Source: Ascaphus truei
Taxonomy: Eukaryota > Chordata > Amphibia > Anura > Ascaphidae
Reading direction: 5' to 3'
NCBI GenBank assembly: GCA_036426205.1
Contig: CM071571.1
Span: 113,118,316-113,182,315, forward strand
DNA: 64,000 nt
Both the position numbers and the translations under genes were made by a program. Under the pieces are notes generated by a model. That model saw only the letters and a program-made list of their open reading frames with translations, was not told the DNA's origin and did not search any database. This document shows positions 46,189-59,600 of this stretch, piece after piece. Numbering within the stretch: the stretch's first letter is position 1; every line of letters starts with the position of its first letter.

Positions 46189-47330
46189 TTTCACAATCAA
46201 GGTACTGTTTGGGTATAAAAGGTCTCAGTCCTCCTTCCCCCAGTAGATTTGTCCCTGAAGAAGCTCCTTTGCTGGAGGGAAACGCGCGTTGGACGCGCAA
46301 TGTTGTCAGTCTCCTACTTGGAGCTGTTTTTATGTAGTGTTTTGTAGTCTCCTGGCTCTATCTATGTAGACCTAATATTGGTTATTTACCAACAGTCAGT
46401 GAGTTAGCTTTCCTGCTTTATATGAGGTGTCCATTTGCAGCTCGTTGCTGAGTAACTCACTGGTAAAAATGCTGTGAGTACCAACTTCACTATGTTGTGA
46501 ATTATTTTTCTCCATTACCACAATACCAGCTCCACTACCATAACTATGGGATGGTAACATAGCATTAACTATCAATCCTAAGTGCCTTGTGGTTCATATG
46601 TTCAAGCAGGTCTGCTGAATGCTTATTATATAATTACTCACTGAGTGTTTACATTTATATACATTTATTTTGGTCTCATAGGTGCTTCAGAGAGGTGTAT
46701 ACCCTTACTATCAGCATCCTCTGTCTTCCAATCTCAACCACAATAAACTGCTTGGGATTATTCCAACATATATTCATGGACACGGATGCTCAGTATTGTT
46801 AATTTAATTTATTTTTAATTCACATTACACAACGTTTTGGTAACATATGTTTTAAGGAAATGTATTAAAAGTTAAATTTTATACAATGTAGGAGTGCAGT
46901 ATAGTGAATTCTTTTAGGAGGCACATTCATTTTGTGTTCTCCTTCCCCCCCTTTTTCTGATTCACTTTTCATTTCAGTTTGCACCCACATTTTTGATTAC
47001 CATAATTATTCACCTATTACTTTTTCAATTGGTGTGGTTTTGTGATCACTCCCTAACCTCTGTGTTTTCTCTGAACAAAAGTTATGCTTAAACTTTAAAT
47101 CTATTACAGTCTGGTGTGCCCTTCTCTCTACAGTTTGATTATAATCTAATTGTGACCCACACAATCTGAGTGGTTGTGGAAGCGGTGTGAATTCCTTGAA
47201 ACTGAAATATTGTAAGTCTTACAATTAGCAGTTTGAAATGTAAAACATTACATAAACGAACCAATAAAAGAAATTGATAATGGTTCCTGTTGTGAGACAC
47301 TCCACTTCGTAGGGCTTTTGCCGTAATCAA
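46189..47330. other. DNA between the Gypsy element and LRRIQ1
   Basis: Starts with GGGTATAAAAGGTCTCAG and hairpin-core motif D (46255-46288). The rest is AT-rich with no recognised gene. Confidence 0.45.
46255..46288 (+). other. Hairpin-core motif, copy D
   Basis: CTGAAGAAG, stem CTCC (46264-46267), loop tttgct, stem GGAG (46274-46277), then GGAAACGCGCG. This copy is the closest to a hammerhead core (CUGANGA ... GAAA). A GCGCG/CGCGC pair follows but no GUH cleavage triplet lies at its end. Confidence 0.65.
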
Positions 47331-47494
47331 TCATGTCCACCTGTGAGTCACGCCAACTGTAGCGTTAACTACGTGATCCCATTCATGTTATTGTGCGCAC
47401 GCAGCGGTGAGGCGCTACGTTGAAGCCTGGCAAGTGAAAGTTTGTGCCCACACTATGATCACGTGATAGACACACGAGCGCATCGCAGGTAGTT
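47331..47494 (+). promoter_or_regulatory. LRRIQ1: Presumed LRRIQ1 promoter and 5' UTR
   Basis: About 160 bp of mixed-GC sequence upstream of the first coding ATG. It holds GTAGCGTTAACTAC (47359-47372), a 14-bp imperfect match to the RFX X-box found in cilia-gene promoters (several core mismatches), and a perfect ATCACGTGAT palindrome (47456-47465) containing an E-box. No TATA box was seen. Promoter function is inferred from position only. Confidence 0.35.
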
Positions 47495-47623
47495 ATGGAG
47501 GAGGATGAGGAGATCGAGCAGGAATTGAGCAGGATTCCCATACTGGACGGTCTGTGGAGCGAGTCACCGGGAGAGGAAGGGGAGGATGAATATGATGACA
47601 TTCAGGATAACAACGAAGACGAG
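47495..47623 (+). CDS. LRRIQ1: LRRIQ1 coding exon 1
   Basis: Starts at MEEDEEIEQELSRIPI; 43 codons, very acidic, ending before donor GTATTA in phase 0. The frame remains open into the intron until 47782, but acidic composition ends at the donor. No in-frame upstream ATG was noted close by. Confidence 0.85.
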
Positions 47624-50600
47624 GTATTAATTGGGGCCGGGGTGGTTTGCACGTTGTGCGGTAACTGTAGTGTTACTGCCGTTGCTAGGATACAGGAGCG
47701 ACTGGTAACAGCGGCACTGCAGGGAGCAGTGACGCGCTGCACAGTCCTCCACATTAATGTGACATTATTAGAGACACTATGAAACACAGCAGCACTAGTA
47801 ACAAGCTCGGCGGACACACATACACACACCAAGTTTAATTTTGTAGAGACCTCATTTTATTCTCCCTATAAGTTATCTGTTGATTATAAATGTAGTAATG
47901 CCGAGTACGATGAGATTTTATAAAGATTCAACCAACCGTAAAGGATATATTTTTTACTTAGCTCTGTACGGTTCAATGCATTTCTGTTTATATACTTATT
48001 GTTTTCCATATTTAGCTGTTTGGTTAATAATAATGACTTCCCATAGAAGAACAAATGAAAGTGAGGGTTGTCACTTTTTTTCCTTTAGATACAAGGTTAT
48101 CACTAGAGAGATAAGGTGAAGATTATAATAATGCCCTCCCTGGTACAGTAAATTTAAAGACCATTAAAATATGTAAAATACAGGTACTTCTCTTATGTTT
48201 TTTTTTTTTTTTTTTTAGTCACAATCATCTACAATGAATCCATTAACACATACAGTATTACCTTTCATTTGGTCCATGGCGTAACCTCCCCATTAGATGT
48301 ACATTTATATATGAGAGCTGGGGTTTTAAATGGTTTGTCTTTTGTAAAATACCCCTCCTTTTTGCACTGGTCGACTAATTAGCTGCTGATAAAGACGTAG
48401 GACCATATTTACTAAGTGACGCTGAAGTCCATTAAAATAAAATTAGTGAGTAGGAAAAATGTACTCGTCCCGGGACTAGTGGAAAATTGTGGGGGATGCA
48501 TGGAGGCGCTAGAAAACTGCGGAACAACATTTTCTAAAGCACAGCTGTCAATCAATGTGCTTGCCGAAGTTACCCCCTTGTAATGCTGTGTATAGCGCTA
48601 TGCAACGCATTGAGGAATATGACTTTGGGAATCAGAGCTGTGATTGACAACTGTGCTTCCAAATATATTATAGTTATCTACTGGATCGGCCTCCCGCTCT
48701 GAACAATTGGGCTCCCGCGGAAGACTGATGCAGGTGGGTGCAATTTTTACAGCCCTGTAAATGGGCCACATGCACCGCTTCGTTAATGTGTGCCGTAGGT
48801 TTCCAGACTACACCTGCTATCCAGAGTTTAACCTTTTCAGTTCACCAATGACATAACTGATACGTCCCGGCCCTGGTACCCCAATGCCCCTATTGATGTA
48901 CCAGGTACATTATTGCAGTTAGGCTTGTTTTCCAACCGATGGAGCAGTCGGACTGATCGAAACGGAGATGGATCCCCCTCCAATTCTGTTTGACAATGGC
49001 AGTCATGTGCTGGCTTCTAAAATGACTGCAAATGTTGACGTTGTGTAGCACTCTGCAGCTAGACTTTGTGCACTGTTAAGAAGAGGGGATCAGCTAATGT
49101 GCGCTTACAAAAGATATATGCAGATTTTTTTTAATATCTTTATTCTGTGGCATTGTTATTTAGTCCTACCAAAGGCAGATTAGGGCTGCCCATGCAAATC
49201 TTGGGCAAGGTGGATTAACACTGGTAATGGTGAAGGTGTAGTCCAACATTAACTAATGTTGTGATAAGACAGATTTTTAAACATTTAATTATGCCTTTTT
49301 ATGGGAAGCTTCAGTTCATGCTTACTCGCACATGTTAGAGCTACAATAAAGTAAAATTGCCCCTCCCCATGTGACAACCTTCTCTATCCTTTTTTTAACA
49401 GTTCCTTCATAGGTTAAATATGAGTTAGTTGCTTCCTGCTCTTTTGTGTTCTCCATCTATCTCTCTCAAAGCGATAGGCACATCAAAAATATGCAAAAAA
49501 AAAGTCTCTTAAGCCTTTATCAGAGGGTAGCCGAAACGTTGGGCCAATAAGACATTTTTTGCATATTGATGGTGCGCCTATCCCCTTATTCTTGTACAGT
49601 ACCTTTATACATAGGTAATCTGATAGAAGCACCCTCCCCAGAAAGTGTGTGATATTTATACACACATACTGAACTTGCGAATCTGATCCACATCTGTTTT
49701 GTATTTAAATACACTGTTTTTCATGGGAGGTCGCCTTCATTTCTCAGCTTTCTTCGCTGCTTGTTTGTCTTTCAGTATGTTGTTTTCAGCTCAGCACTCA
49801 GCAGTGCCACTGCTATTGTTTGCAGATCTTCTTGTGTTGATGAGTGGTCATCTCTGGGCTAGTACAGTAGCAACATTGTTTTCATAATTTGTCGAATATG
49901 ACGGCTAGACAGTAGGCTACTATTTATATATTAAAAATGAAAGCACAAAACACTTTGTTTATTTACCATTGACTTGTTAAAAAGGATATTGTAGACTCGA
50001 GTTAATATATTTTCGTGCGTTTGTGTTTTTAGGTGACAGATGAGCTCCCAGACTCTGTTCTCTCATGTCTACAATTTTTAAAGAGCAGAGGTGAAAATAC
50101 AGAGAAACTGATTCTGCAAGATTTGGAGTTTCCAGACACTTGTATAAGTAAGTATCTTCCAGACATGTAAAGTATTTTAAATGACTTAGGCTGTGTCCAT
50201 GGCCGGCGAGACTGTATGGAGGAGTGCGCGCACGGTGCGATCAAAATGCTTTATGGCAATGATCGCGGCCATAGACCGCGCGTGCACCAGCGCGATGGGG
50301 CACAAGGTGCGCGACAGCCAGGTCACGTGAGCGGTTCGCCCAATGAAGGCGAACCAGCTCCGTGACATCACAACCTCCTCAACACGCCTCCCCGTCGCAT
50401 CTACCCAGGCCACAAATCGCTGTAGCTAAGACGTGGGTGACGTCACTCGCAAGCACGCACTCACCATGGACCCAGCCTTAGTGTTGGAGGCTCAGCAGAC
50501 ATATTTCTAGTACAATCAATTTTGGTATTTTGAAGAACAATATTAAAAATGCACATAAAAAAGTAATACATCTACCATTATATCATTTATGTTGGTTAAA

Positions 50601-53600
50601 AACAATGACAAAAACACTCTACCGTACAGTGCACTAAACAAAATACAAATTTAATTTGTGAGCGCATTCACATGTCTCAGTCAGGTCTGCAACCCTGTCT
50701 TTCCCCATTATCTGGGAAATTACTGAGTAATATATCTAGAATTTTTATTTATTTATTTTTATAAATAATGGCTTAAGGGCCATATTTACTAATGAGGACT
50801 TTAACATCTTATGGTCTATTCACTTGTTTGGATTTATTTTAGTAAATATATTAATTCCTTTTATCTGTAAATCCATAAATTCACAGATTAATTTATTCCA
50901 GCGATTAGTTTGTTACTGTTGATACTGTTTACTGTAAATCTTATATTTGTATAATATGTAGGGTGTCTGATCTGTAGATAAGAATAATCATTTTAATTTC
51001 CCTATATTTTTTTCAAAGCCGAGTGCTATGCAACTGTATCAAACCATGCTTCAGATTATTTGGATGAATTTGCTTCTGAGTATGATGAAGGTCCAGATGC
51101 CCTTAGGAAACGGGTAAGAAATACAGCTTTGAGTATACAGTTCAATTTTATTTTAATCATTCGCATGCAAGCTCATTAACATTTTTGGCAGTAGAATCCT
51201 CCAAAGCTGGGTAGGTGAGGCACAGCAGGCAGGGAAACAGACTGGGATATGGCACACCCAAGTAATAAAATCCAATTTATTGGGGGATAGACATGGGAGA
51301 CATCCAAAAGAGTATATACTCTTTGACAAAGGGCATCTGCCTGAAACGTGTCAGTTACCCCAATACCCTATATTTACCCTTGGGTGTGCCATATCCCAGT
51401 CTTTTTCCCTGCCTGCTGTGCTCCTCCTACCTCCCTTTGGAGAATTCTACTGCTGTCAATTACTACAGTACTTCGCTGGATGCACGCCTGTGGAGCATTT
51501 ATTTCATCTCAATCGTGATTTTTACATGGAGTTTTTCTTCCTGTGCTAGGCACATTACTGCTGCCATTATACTCTAAGTAGGTTCTCATTGAGTGTGGTG
51601 GTTAAAAGGTCTGACTTGTCCTTTGGGCTGGGTCTCTCCCCATTAAACCCTAAATCCCACTCAGTTATGCCTCTGTAAAGGCTACTACTAATGAGTTCAT
51701 TTGTGGCATTGGTCGCACATGGTTATATATGGGGCTCACAGCACATTGAATGCCCGCACAATACCTGCACTAGGACCTGATTACATACTCCATTGTTTGT
51801 TTATATGGCTCACACAAAGAGACATTAAGAAGAAAGAATGCTTTATTTTTGACCTGTCCATTGATCTGTTACACTGATATCTGGACTGTATGGTTCGCTT
51901 GTTTCATTAAAAATTATATGTAACGGGTATTCCCTGTGAATACAGACGCTACTACTGCTGTGTATACCTGTATGGCTCTCAGGAGCCTAAGCCTCCGCTC
52001 GGGAAGCCTGGGGTACATACATATAACAATCTCGTGGTGCAACGCCTCCACCTGGGAATGATCCCAACGGAGTGGGAGGAGGCCCTCACAGGAAACAATC
52101 ACGGTAATCACACGGTTGTAAAACAAAACAGGCTTTTCTGCATATATGCGCATAACTTATACCAATCACATTCAATGTTAGCACTGCATTAGGATATAAC
52201 ATAATCCCCACACCCACCACCGTGTACCCCCACAACGTGTCCACAGAATAACCCCACTTGTCCCGTGGTCAGCACTGCCACTATGTGTGAGTACTCGTGT
52301 GTGCACGTGCGTAACGTTACCTGCCCAGTGCGATGGCACCTGGGCGTTAAAGGGTCTTCGCAAAGGATCCGACGACCTTCCTTGCGATGTCCGGTTCCTC
52401 CGGGGAGATGATCGGTCAGGGTGATCCACCCTTGGTACAATTCCGCTCTCTCTGCGGAGCAGGCTTGATCCCAAGCTTTTGGATGGGAAGCGCAGCGTCC
52501 GCTGTGTCCCTAACTAGCTCTTAATAGTAAGGGGCAGGGTCCCTAACCTGGGGCCTGTCCCTGAAACAACTCAAGCTACTGGGTGCCTCAGGGCTAACTG
52601 GGGCCTAGGGGGCTGCTGGCCTAGTGCAGGGAGTCACTGACTCCTGCACCCTCACCTCCTTCCCCTAGCCTCTCCTGACGCCGACTAACGTGCTCCTCCA
52701 GCTCGTGAAAAGTATCTAATCTCCTCTGCAGGGAGATGCTACAGCCCTATTGGCTCCCTGGCGTCACATGGGGTCCCCTACGGCTCATGGGACCTGTAGT
52801 CCCTGCTTAGAGCCCTCCTCTCATTGGCCCGCGTTCGCGCGCTTGTCCTGCGCATGCGCGAACTTCAGGAGCCTCCCGTCTCACTATTCTCACTGCGCGA
52901 GGCAGCAGAACATGGCGGCACCCTGCAACGGGAGCCGCCGGGAGCCCTCGGAACGCGATTGCGGCCCTAGCAACTGGCCGCACGCATCCCCGGCAACCCC
53001 CACACAAGTTCCTATCCGCCCCCACTCCTGCGCCCGGCCGACGGGTCCGCCATGGGGCTCGCCGCAAGGTGAGGGGGGGGGGGCGACAGGCAGAGAGGGA
53101 CCTGGCTACATGTATATATAATATATTTTAAATTCAAATCTCTGGTTATACATTTTGTATTTCTTTTATTTAAAAAAATGTGAACTGTGATTATTTCAGC
53201 CTCGATAGCACAATATTACTCTGACAATCTCCACCAAAATACATCAAACCCAGCTAACTTCTGGAAGGTTATCAACAATATATTCCAGCCTCCTAACCAT
53301 CAACATCCAAGTAATATCACTAAGGGGGATATTACTCTGACAAACCCCACTGACATTGCAAATGCATTCAATGATTACTTTGTGGGGTGTGCCACTAACT
53401 TATTAGCGAAACGCAGCCCAAACCACAAACCTGAATCTCATCCTTGGAGTACCCCTATAATCCCACCCCCTCCCAACACTGCCCACAATTTTCAATTTGG
53501 CCCAGTATCTGAAGAGGAGATTATACAAGCGCTCCTCAAACTAAAACTAAGCAGCCAATGTGGACCTGACTTACTACAATCTAGGTTCCTATGACTTGGT

Positions 53601-56600
53601 GCCCCAGCCATTGCCAAACCAATTGCTTCCATAGTCAACTCTATCCTGTCTGCAGGCCATATCCCTAAGACCTGGAAAACTGCCAGAGTTGTCCCAATCT
53701 TCAAAAGTGGGGACAAAAACACTGTCTCAAACTACAGGCCAATCTCACTTCTCCCAATTCTATCCAAAGTCATGGAAAAATGTGTCCACTCCCAACTAAG
53801 CGATTTCTATACCAAAACAAATTTCCCTAGCCAATTCCAATCTGGCTTTTGTCCCAAACACTCCACCGTAACTACCCTGCTAAAAGTTTGCAATGAAATC
53901 CAGTGTGGAATGGAACGGGGACAACTCACTGGTGCAGTATTCCTAGATTTTGCAAAGGCTTTTGATACAGTTGATCATGCTATCCTGCTTAACAAACTCC
54001 AGAGCTCTGGAATAGGGAAGCATGCTTTAAACTGGTTTCAGTCCTACCTATCAGGTAGATCCCAACATGTGTCCATCTCAGGCTCTAACTCCAACCCCCT
54101 GGAAATCACCTGTGGTGTCCCACAAGGCTCTGTTCTGGGGCCCCTACTCTTCTCAGTGTTCATTAATCTTCCCACAGCTTGTAAGGAAGCCTCAATACAC
54201 ATGTATGCAGATGACACAATCCTATATGCACACAGGCATAGCCTCTCTGACATTCAACACATACTTCAGTCTGACTTTTTGAGACTCGAAAACTGGATTT
54301 CCCAAAACAAACTGTTTTTAAACACTGACAAGACTGTAACAATGGTATTTGGGACCAAGACTAAATTTGTAAAGCTTCCAGTGACTGAGCTCCTGATTAG
54401 AACCAACGCTAACACCACCCTAACATCTGTCACTAGTTTTAAATACCTGGGCTTATGGTTTGACTCCCACTTAACATTCGGGATGCACATTGATACCCTG
54501 ACAACCAAGACCTACGCCAAACTAGGGGTACTTTACAGGAACAAATCCTCCCTAAGTCTCCTGGTCAGAAAGCGTATCGCACAGCAGATGCTAATGCCAA
54601 TTATTGACTATGGAGACATAGTATATGGCTCGGCACCTCAAACCCACCTTTGCAAACTTGACACCCTCTACAATTCAATTTGTCGTTTTGTTCTCCAATG
54701 CAACTACAACACACATCACTGCGAAATGCTCAAAGAACTAGATTGGTCAACACTAGAGTCTAGGCGCAAAGTTCACCTTTCCTGTCTTGTCTTTAAATTC
54801 TTCATGGGCAAGCTACCCAGCTATCTGAACAAGCTCCTCACACCTACCACTTGCAGCACTTATCACCTAAGATCAGACTCCAAAATACTGTTCATGGTCC
54901 CAAGGCTCAACAAAGTATCCGGACGTTCCTCCTTCTCCTACCGTGCACCCCAAAACTGGAACAACCTACCAGAGACTCTCACATCCACCACCAGTCTAAA
55001 TTCTTTCAAATCTAAGGCTGTCTCACATTTTAACCTGGTCTGTAACTGTTTCATACGCTCATAATATATATTTTCTTTAACTGTGCACGCAATGTCTTGT
55101 ATATAATGTATACCCTGTTCATTTATGTAACTGTACTTGTAATCATCTATTATTTGTTTTATTCTGTGCCCAGGACATACTTGAAAACGAGAGGTAACTC
55201 TCAATGTATTACTTCCTGGTAAAATATTTTATAAATAAATAAATAAAATAAATCTTTACTGCAGGAGCACTCTTATTTTGGTTATATGTGAGAAGAATTA
55301 TTGCGTAAACAAACCAGTTGTGGCAATTGTTCAATACTGTACATATACCACGGTCATTTAGTGCATGCCTCACCGGCTTGTATTTTGCCCCTTTTTTGAA
55401 TCCCTAGAACAGCATGTAGATCCTTTAAAAAAAAAAAAAAAAAAAAAATATATATGTGTGTGTATATTATACGCATTTACCGCATAAATCCCTGCTAACA
55501 GTGGGCATTTTCCCAGGGGCCATGGAAGGGCAGTAAAATAGGGACAGAAAGTTAATTGCTGCATAATGATCCATTGCAGTTCATTGAGGAGAATGTCATA
55601 ATTTTGGGGGGAAATTAATAGATTTGAGATTTAAAATCCAGAAAATGTGACATCATGAATTAAAAAAAAAAATCACTTCTACAACATAATGTCACAATAT
55701 TGATAATGTCAGCATTTTTTTTTTAGTTCTTACGTGACGTAGATGCATTGATTACTGGCTTTAATAGTAAACAATCATAGTTTGCCAATACATCTCACAC
55801 TTTTGTTAATTCCGTAGGTATTGGCTGAAATAGAAGACGAAGATCAAAAAGAACGATCCCATGATGATAACTGTATTCAAGAAGATAACCGTAACAACAA
55901 AATCACTAAAGGAAGTGTGTTGGCAGACAAATTGGGTATCCATTGCATAATTATTTACAGTGTCATTTTACTTGTCATATGCACAAGAATAGGACTCGCT
56001 ATACATACAATTACATCCATGTACTTCCTGCACATTGTTTTTGGTATACAAAATACATTCTCACACACCCACAGAGTAAACTGCATTCAATGAGCCAAAA
56101 ATCCACTAAAAGCAGAAATCCCCCTAACCTAACATTAATTTTTTACAGGATGGGAACCAATGATTCCCTGGAGCAAAAACATGTTATTTTCAGCTCTGGT
56201 AAAGTAGCCGGCATTACTTCCCTGGTGTCACTCTGGGGTTTCAAGCTCATTCTGGCCCGCGTGACAGAGGAGATTTAAACCACCATTGTGTTTCCCTTGG
56301 AAGGGACTGAAATAGTATAAAATAGTATGGTTCTGCTCCAGGGACTCCCCTAAATTACTATCCTGTAGAAAAAAAAGAGTTTTTTTCCCTCACCCATGTG
56401 TGTTTGTGTCTAGTGAAGTAGCGATCCCTTGTGAATCCCAATAATAAATATTAGTGCTGTGGCATAATCACACATGGAGAATACAAAGATCCTATTTCTT
56501 AAAGTGACATTTTACATAGGAGTGTGATTTCTATTTTAATGCAGACAGAGGGGACATGATTTTAAGCCTTGATTACATTGAAGTTGAAGAAAGGTGCCGA

Positions 56601-59600
56601 CAAAAACTGCTGCAGTGGGAGGAAGAGCAACAAGAACACAGTGAAATGAGAAGGAACATGTTCAGCGCTGAAAGAGAAATGCGAAAGAAGGAAACCCAAG
56701 AGCATGATGAAAGGAGACAATATTGGAGAGAGGATTTTGCAAAAGAAAGCTCAAGATTAAATAGTATTCATAAAGTAATTAGCAACAGGAATTTTTTACT
56801 ATGTGCAATAATGTTTACATTAAGTTATACTTAATTATTTCAACCCTGCACTGCATATCTGGCTTGCAATGAACTGTATTGAATGTCTATCTAACAGCAA
56901 AGGGTTTAATGCCTGTCCAAAATAATGTATTTGTGTGTCTACATCTCTACATGTACAAACCTGGAGATTTTTTTATTTTGTTTTGGCTTTAGGTCTGAGG
57001 GTTTATTTTTATTTTAATTTTTTTTTTAAATCCCTAACACGGCTACTACAATATGACATTTATAAATCATGATAGTCGCATGGCCCTTAGGATGTTTATA
57101 AATGTCCTTCTGTCAGGGAGACTTTGAATCGGCCTCTGCCATGCAACTCACTTGCACTTCTTAGAACTACAGTTGAGCAGAAATAACTCCAATCATTGAA
57201 AGTGATCTGAGTTATTTCAATGTAATATAAAAATCAGTCTAAACATATAGTGTGTGTGTGTTCCCAATCTCCCTCCTGGTGTGAGAGGGGGATAACCCCA
57301 CCGGTTCCTTACCTTTTTATGTCCCTAGTTGAGGTCATTGTTGATGTTAGGTGCTTGAGAGAACATCATTGCAGTCTCCTGCCGTGCACCATATGCAGGA
57401 AGCTGCTACTGTGCCAGTTATCCACTACATTGTGTGTCCACATGATGATGTCATTGTGTCTATCTAGGGATATCAGTATCTGACGTTGGTGTAAATTTAT
57501 GGGTAAAAATATTAAGACAGCTGAAAATGTTTATTTAAAACAGTGATTTTTTTGGGGGGGGGGGGGGGGGAGTTTTTTTGTACCTTTAGAAAATATTTAT
57601 TTTTGTGAGATTTTTATGCTCGAGTAGTTCTGTTTTGTTACGAGTACACTGCATCTATTTTATTCAGTACTCAACATTTAATTAGTGAACAGTCTTGCTA
57701 ATTTGGGGCTTGTATTGACAAAAAAAGCATGTACACCTATGCATATCAGGTATTCATTTTCGCCAGGGACACAGGCATTGGCGGATTTCCAACTAGGCCT
57801 GATAGGCCCGGGCCTAGGTAGGCAACATTTTGGGGTGGCAATTTTTTATTTTCACCCCCCCTCTTTTTCTTACATACAGATGCCCCAGTCTCTTCCCCCA
57901 CAGATTGCTGGGGAGAGCGTGGGGCCTCTGCAAAGGCTTCTTACCTTCTCCTCCGTGCTGCCCTCCATCTGTAACATCGTGGCATCAAATGACACTGCGA
58001 CATGTTGCCATGATAACATGACTTAACATGGCGGTGCGTTGTCATGGAAATGCGTCAAGGTGTTGCAACTCTGCAGAAGGAAGATGGTGCTACAGGAAGA
58101 GGCGGCGGCCTGGGCGGCAAAACAATAAGTACCTAAGGGTGGCAACTTTTTAAATCCGTCACTGGACACAGGTCAATAACATAAAATTTTCATGTTAATG
58201 AAAAGATTGCATTTGTTAAATATATCTTATTTAAGAAAATAAGATTTTTATATTTATGACCTCATACCACAGGAAATGCAAGCCATTTCGCATATACACT
58301 ACTGAGAAGCTTAACTTGTGCTGAAAAAAAAAATATAGTTTCATATGTACATAGAAACTTTCCCACCCGAATCATGGTTAAACAAATGTAGAGCAAAATG
58401 TTGGCAATTTGCTTAGCCACACAACTATATTGTCAGTGAAGGTAAACGTGCAGGGTTGCCATCTTCTGCTAAATGATAACTTGGAGACTTTTTTTAAAAA
58501 TTGATATATAATTGTCTTACTTCTCTGGCTCCGTGATATCAAATGGGGTCGAGTTGCCATGACGAGACGTCATGTCAGGGCACCCCGTTGTCATGGCAAC
58601 ATGGTGCTACATTGCACTGCGACGTCACGTGCTGTCCCGTGTCATAGCAACGCGACACAATTTGCCGTCGCGGAGTCATTTTGAAGGGAGCATGCAGGGG
58701 GAGGTGCCGCCCGTGAAGTTATTGAAGACTTCCGGGTCGGGCCTCGGGTGCGCTCCTCCCCGGCCATCCTCTGCCACCCTAATAAAAGTTCGCTCCCGGC
58801 GACGGTCCAATTCATCTGCTGCCCTTTGCCTTGAGATTTTACATCAACCCGTAGCCTGGGGATAAATATCCCAAACTTGTAGTCTCCGGTCAAACCCGGA
58901 GTGGTGGTAACCCTGTTAACATGTATTGTAATAATAGATTTAAAAATAAATTATCCATACGCTTATCAGACTTGTAACAATAGAAAAAATAACTATTTGC
59001 TGATTTGTTTACTTGTTAAAAAAAAACAAAAAAAAATATATATATATACTATTATTAAGGTTATGGTGGGTAAAAAAGTGACAAACCCTCCACAGTAAAG
59101 CATAAAGCAACTGTAAATATTACTGTATATTCATTTACATGTCTTAGACAGGTCTGCAACCCTGTCTCCCCAGAACTGCCAGACCTGTCTAAGACATGCA
59201 ATGAACATACAGTAATATTTACAGTTGCTATATATATATATATTATGACTAAAAAGGAGGGAGAGTAGGGTCAAAAAGGTGCACTCAAATGCTGAATTAG
59301 AAAAATAGAAATGGACTTTATAACAAAGAGTATAAAAAACACAAAAGACAGACCCACACAATTCACCATGTCAGATCGCTATGCGCACAGCGTAAAAAAC
59401 ATCAAAGAGGTAAAATGGTCTGATAGAGCCAAAGCAGGGTAACAATATATCATTACAAATATAACATAACAGAACTAGGGAAAATATTTCTCCCCAAGTA
59501 ATGTTTACTGAGATCGGCCGATCCAGAACAAGAGTAGCAATGAATATAATGGTAAGTAGATAAAGACCACAGAGAGAAAATTGGATATATATTGTAGTAA

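Noticed and set aside
46214..46230. TATA-like GGGTATAAAAGG as an LRRIQ1 promoter
   Set aside because: It is 1.3 kb upstream and adjoins the broken LTR and motif D; more likely mobile-element sequence.
46255..46300. Calling motif D a functional hammerhead ribozyme
   Set aside because: Core bases fit, but the stem III partner does not end in a GUH cleavage triplet and there is an extra A before stem II.
47624..47782. Open continuation of LRRIQ1 exon 1
   Set aside because: A good GT donor is present at 47624, and downstream residues change from acidic to Cys/Val-rich with no similarity to the family.
55936..56093. Open continuation of LRRIQ1 exon 4
   Set aside because: The peptide turns hydrophobic after the donor at 55936, and phase joining to exon 5 is exact if spliced there.
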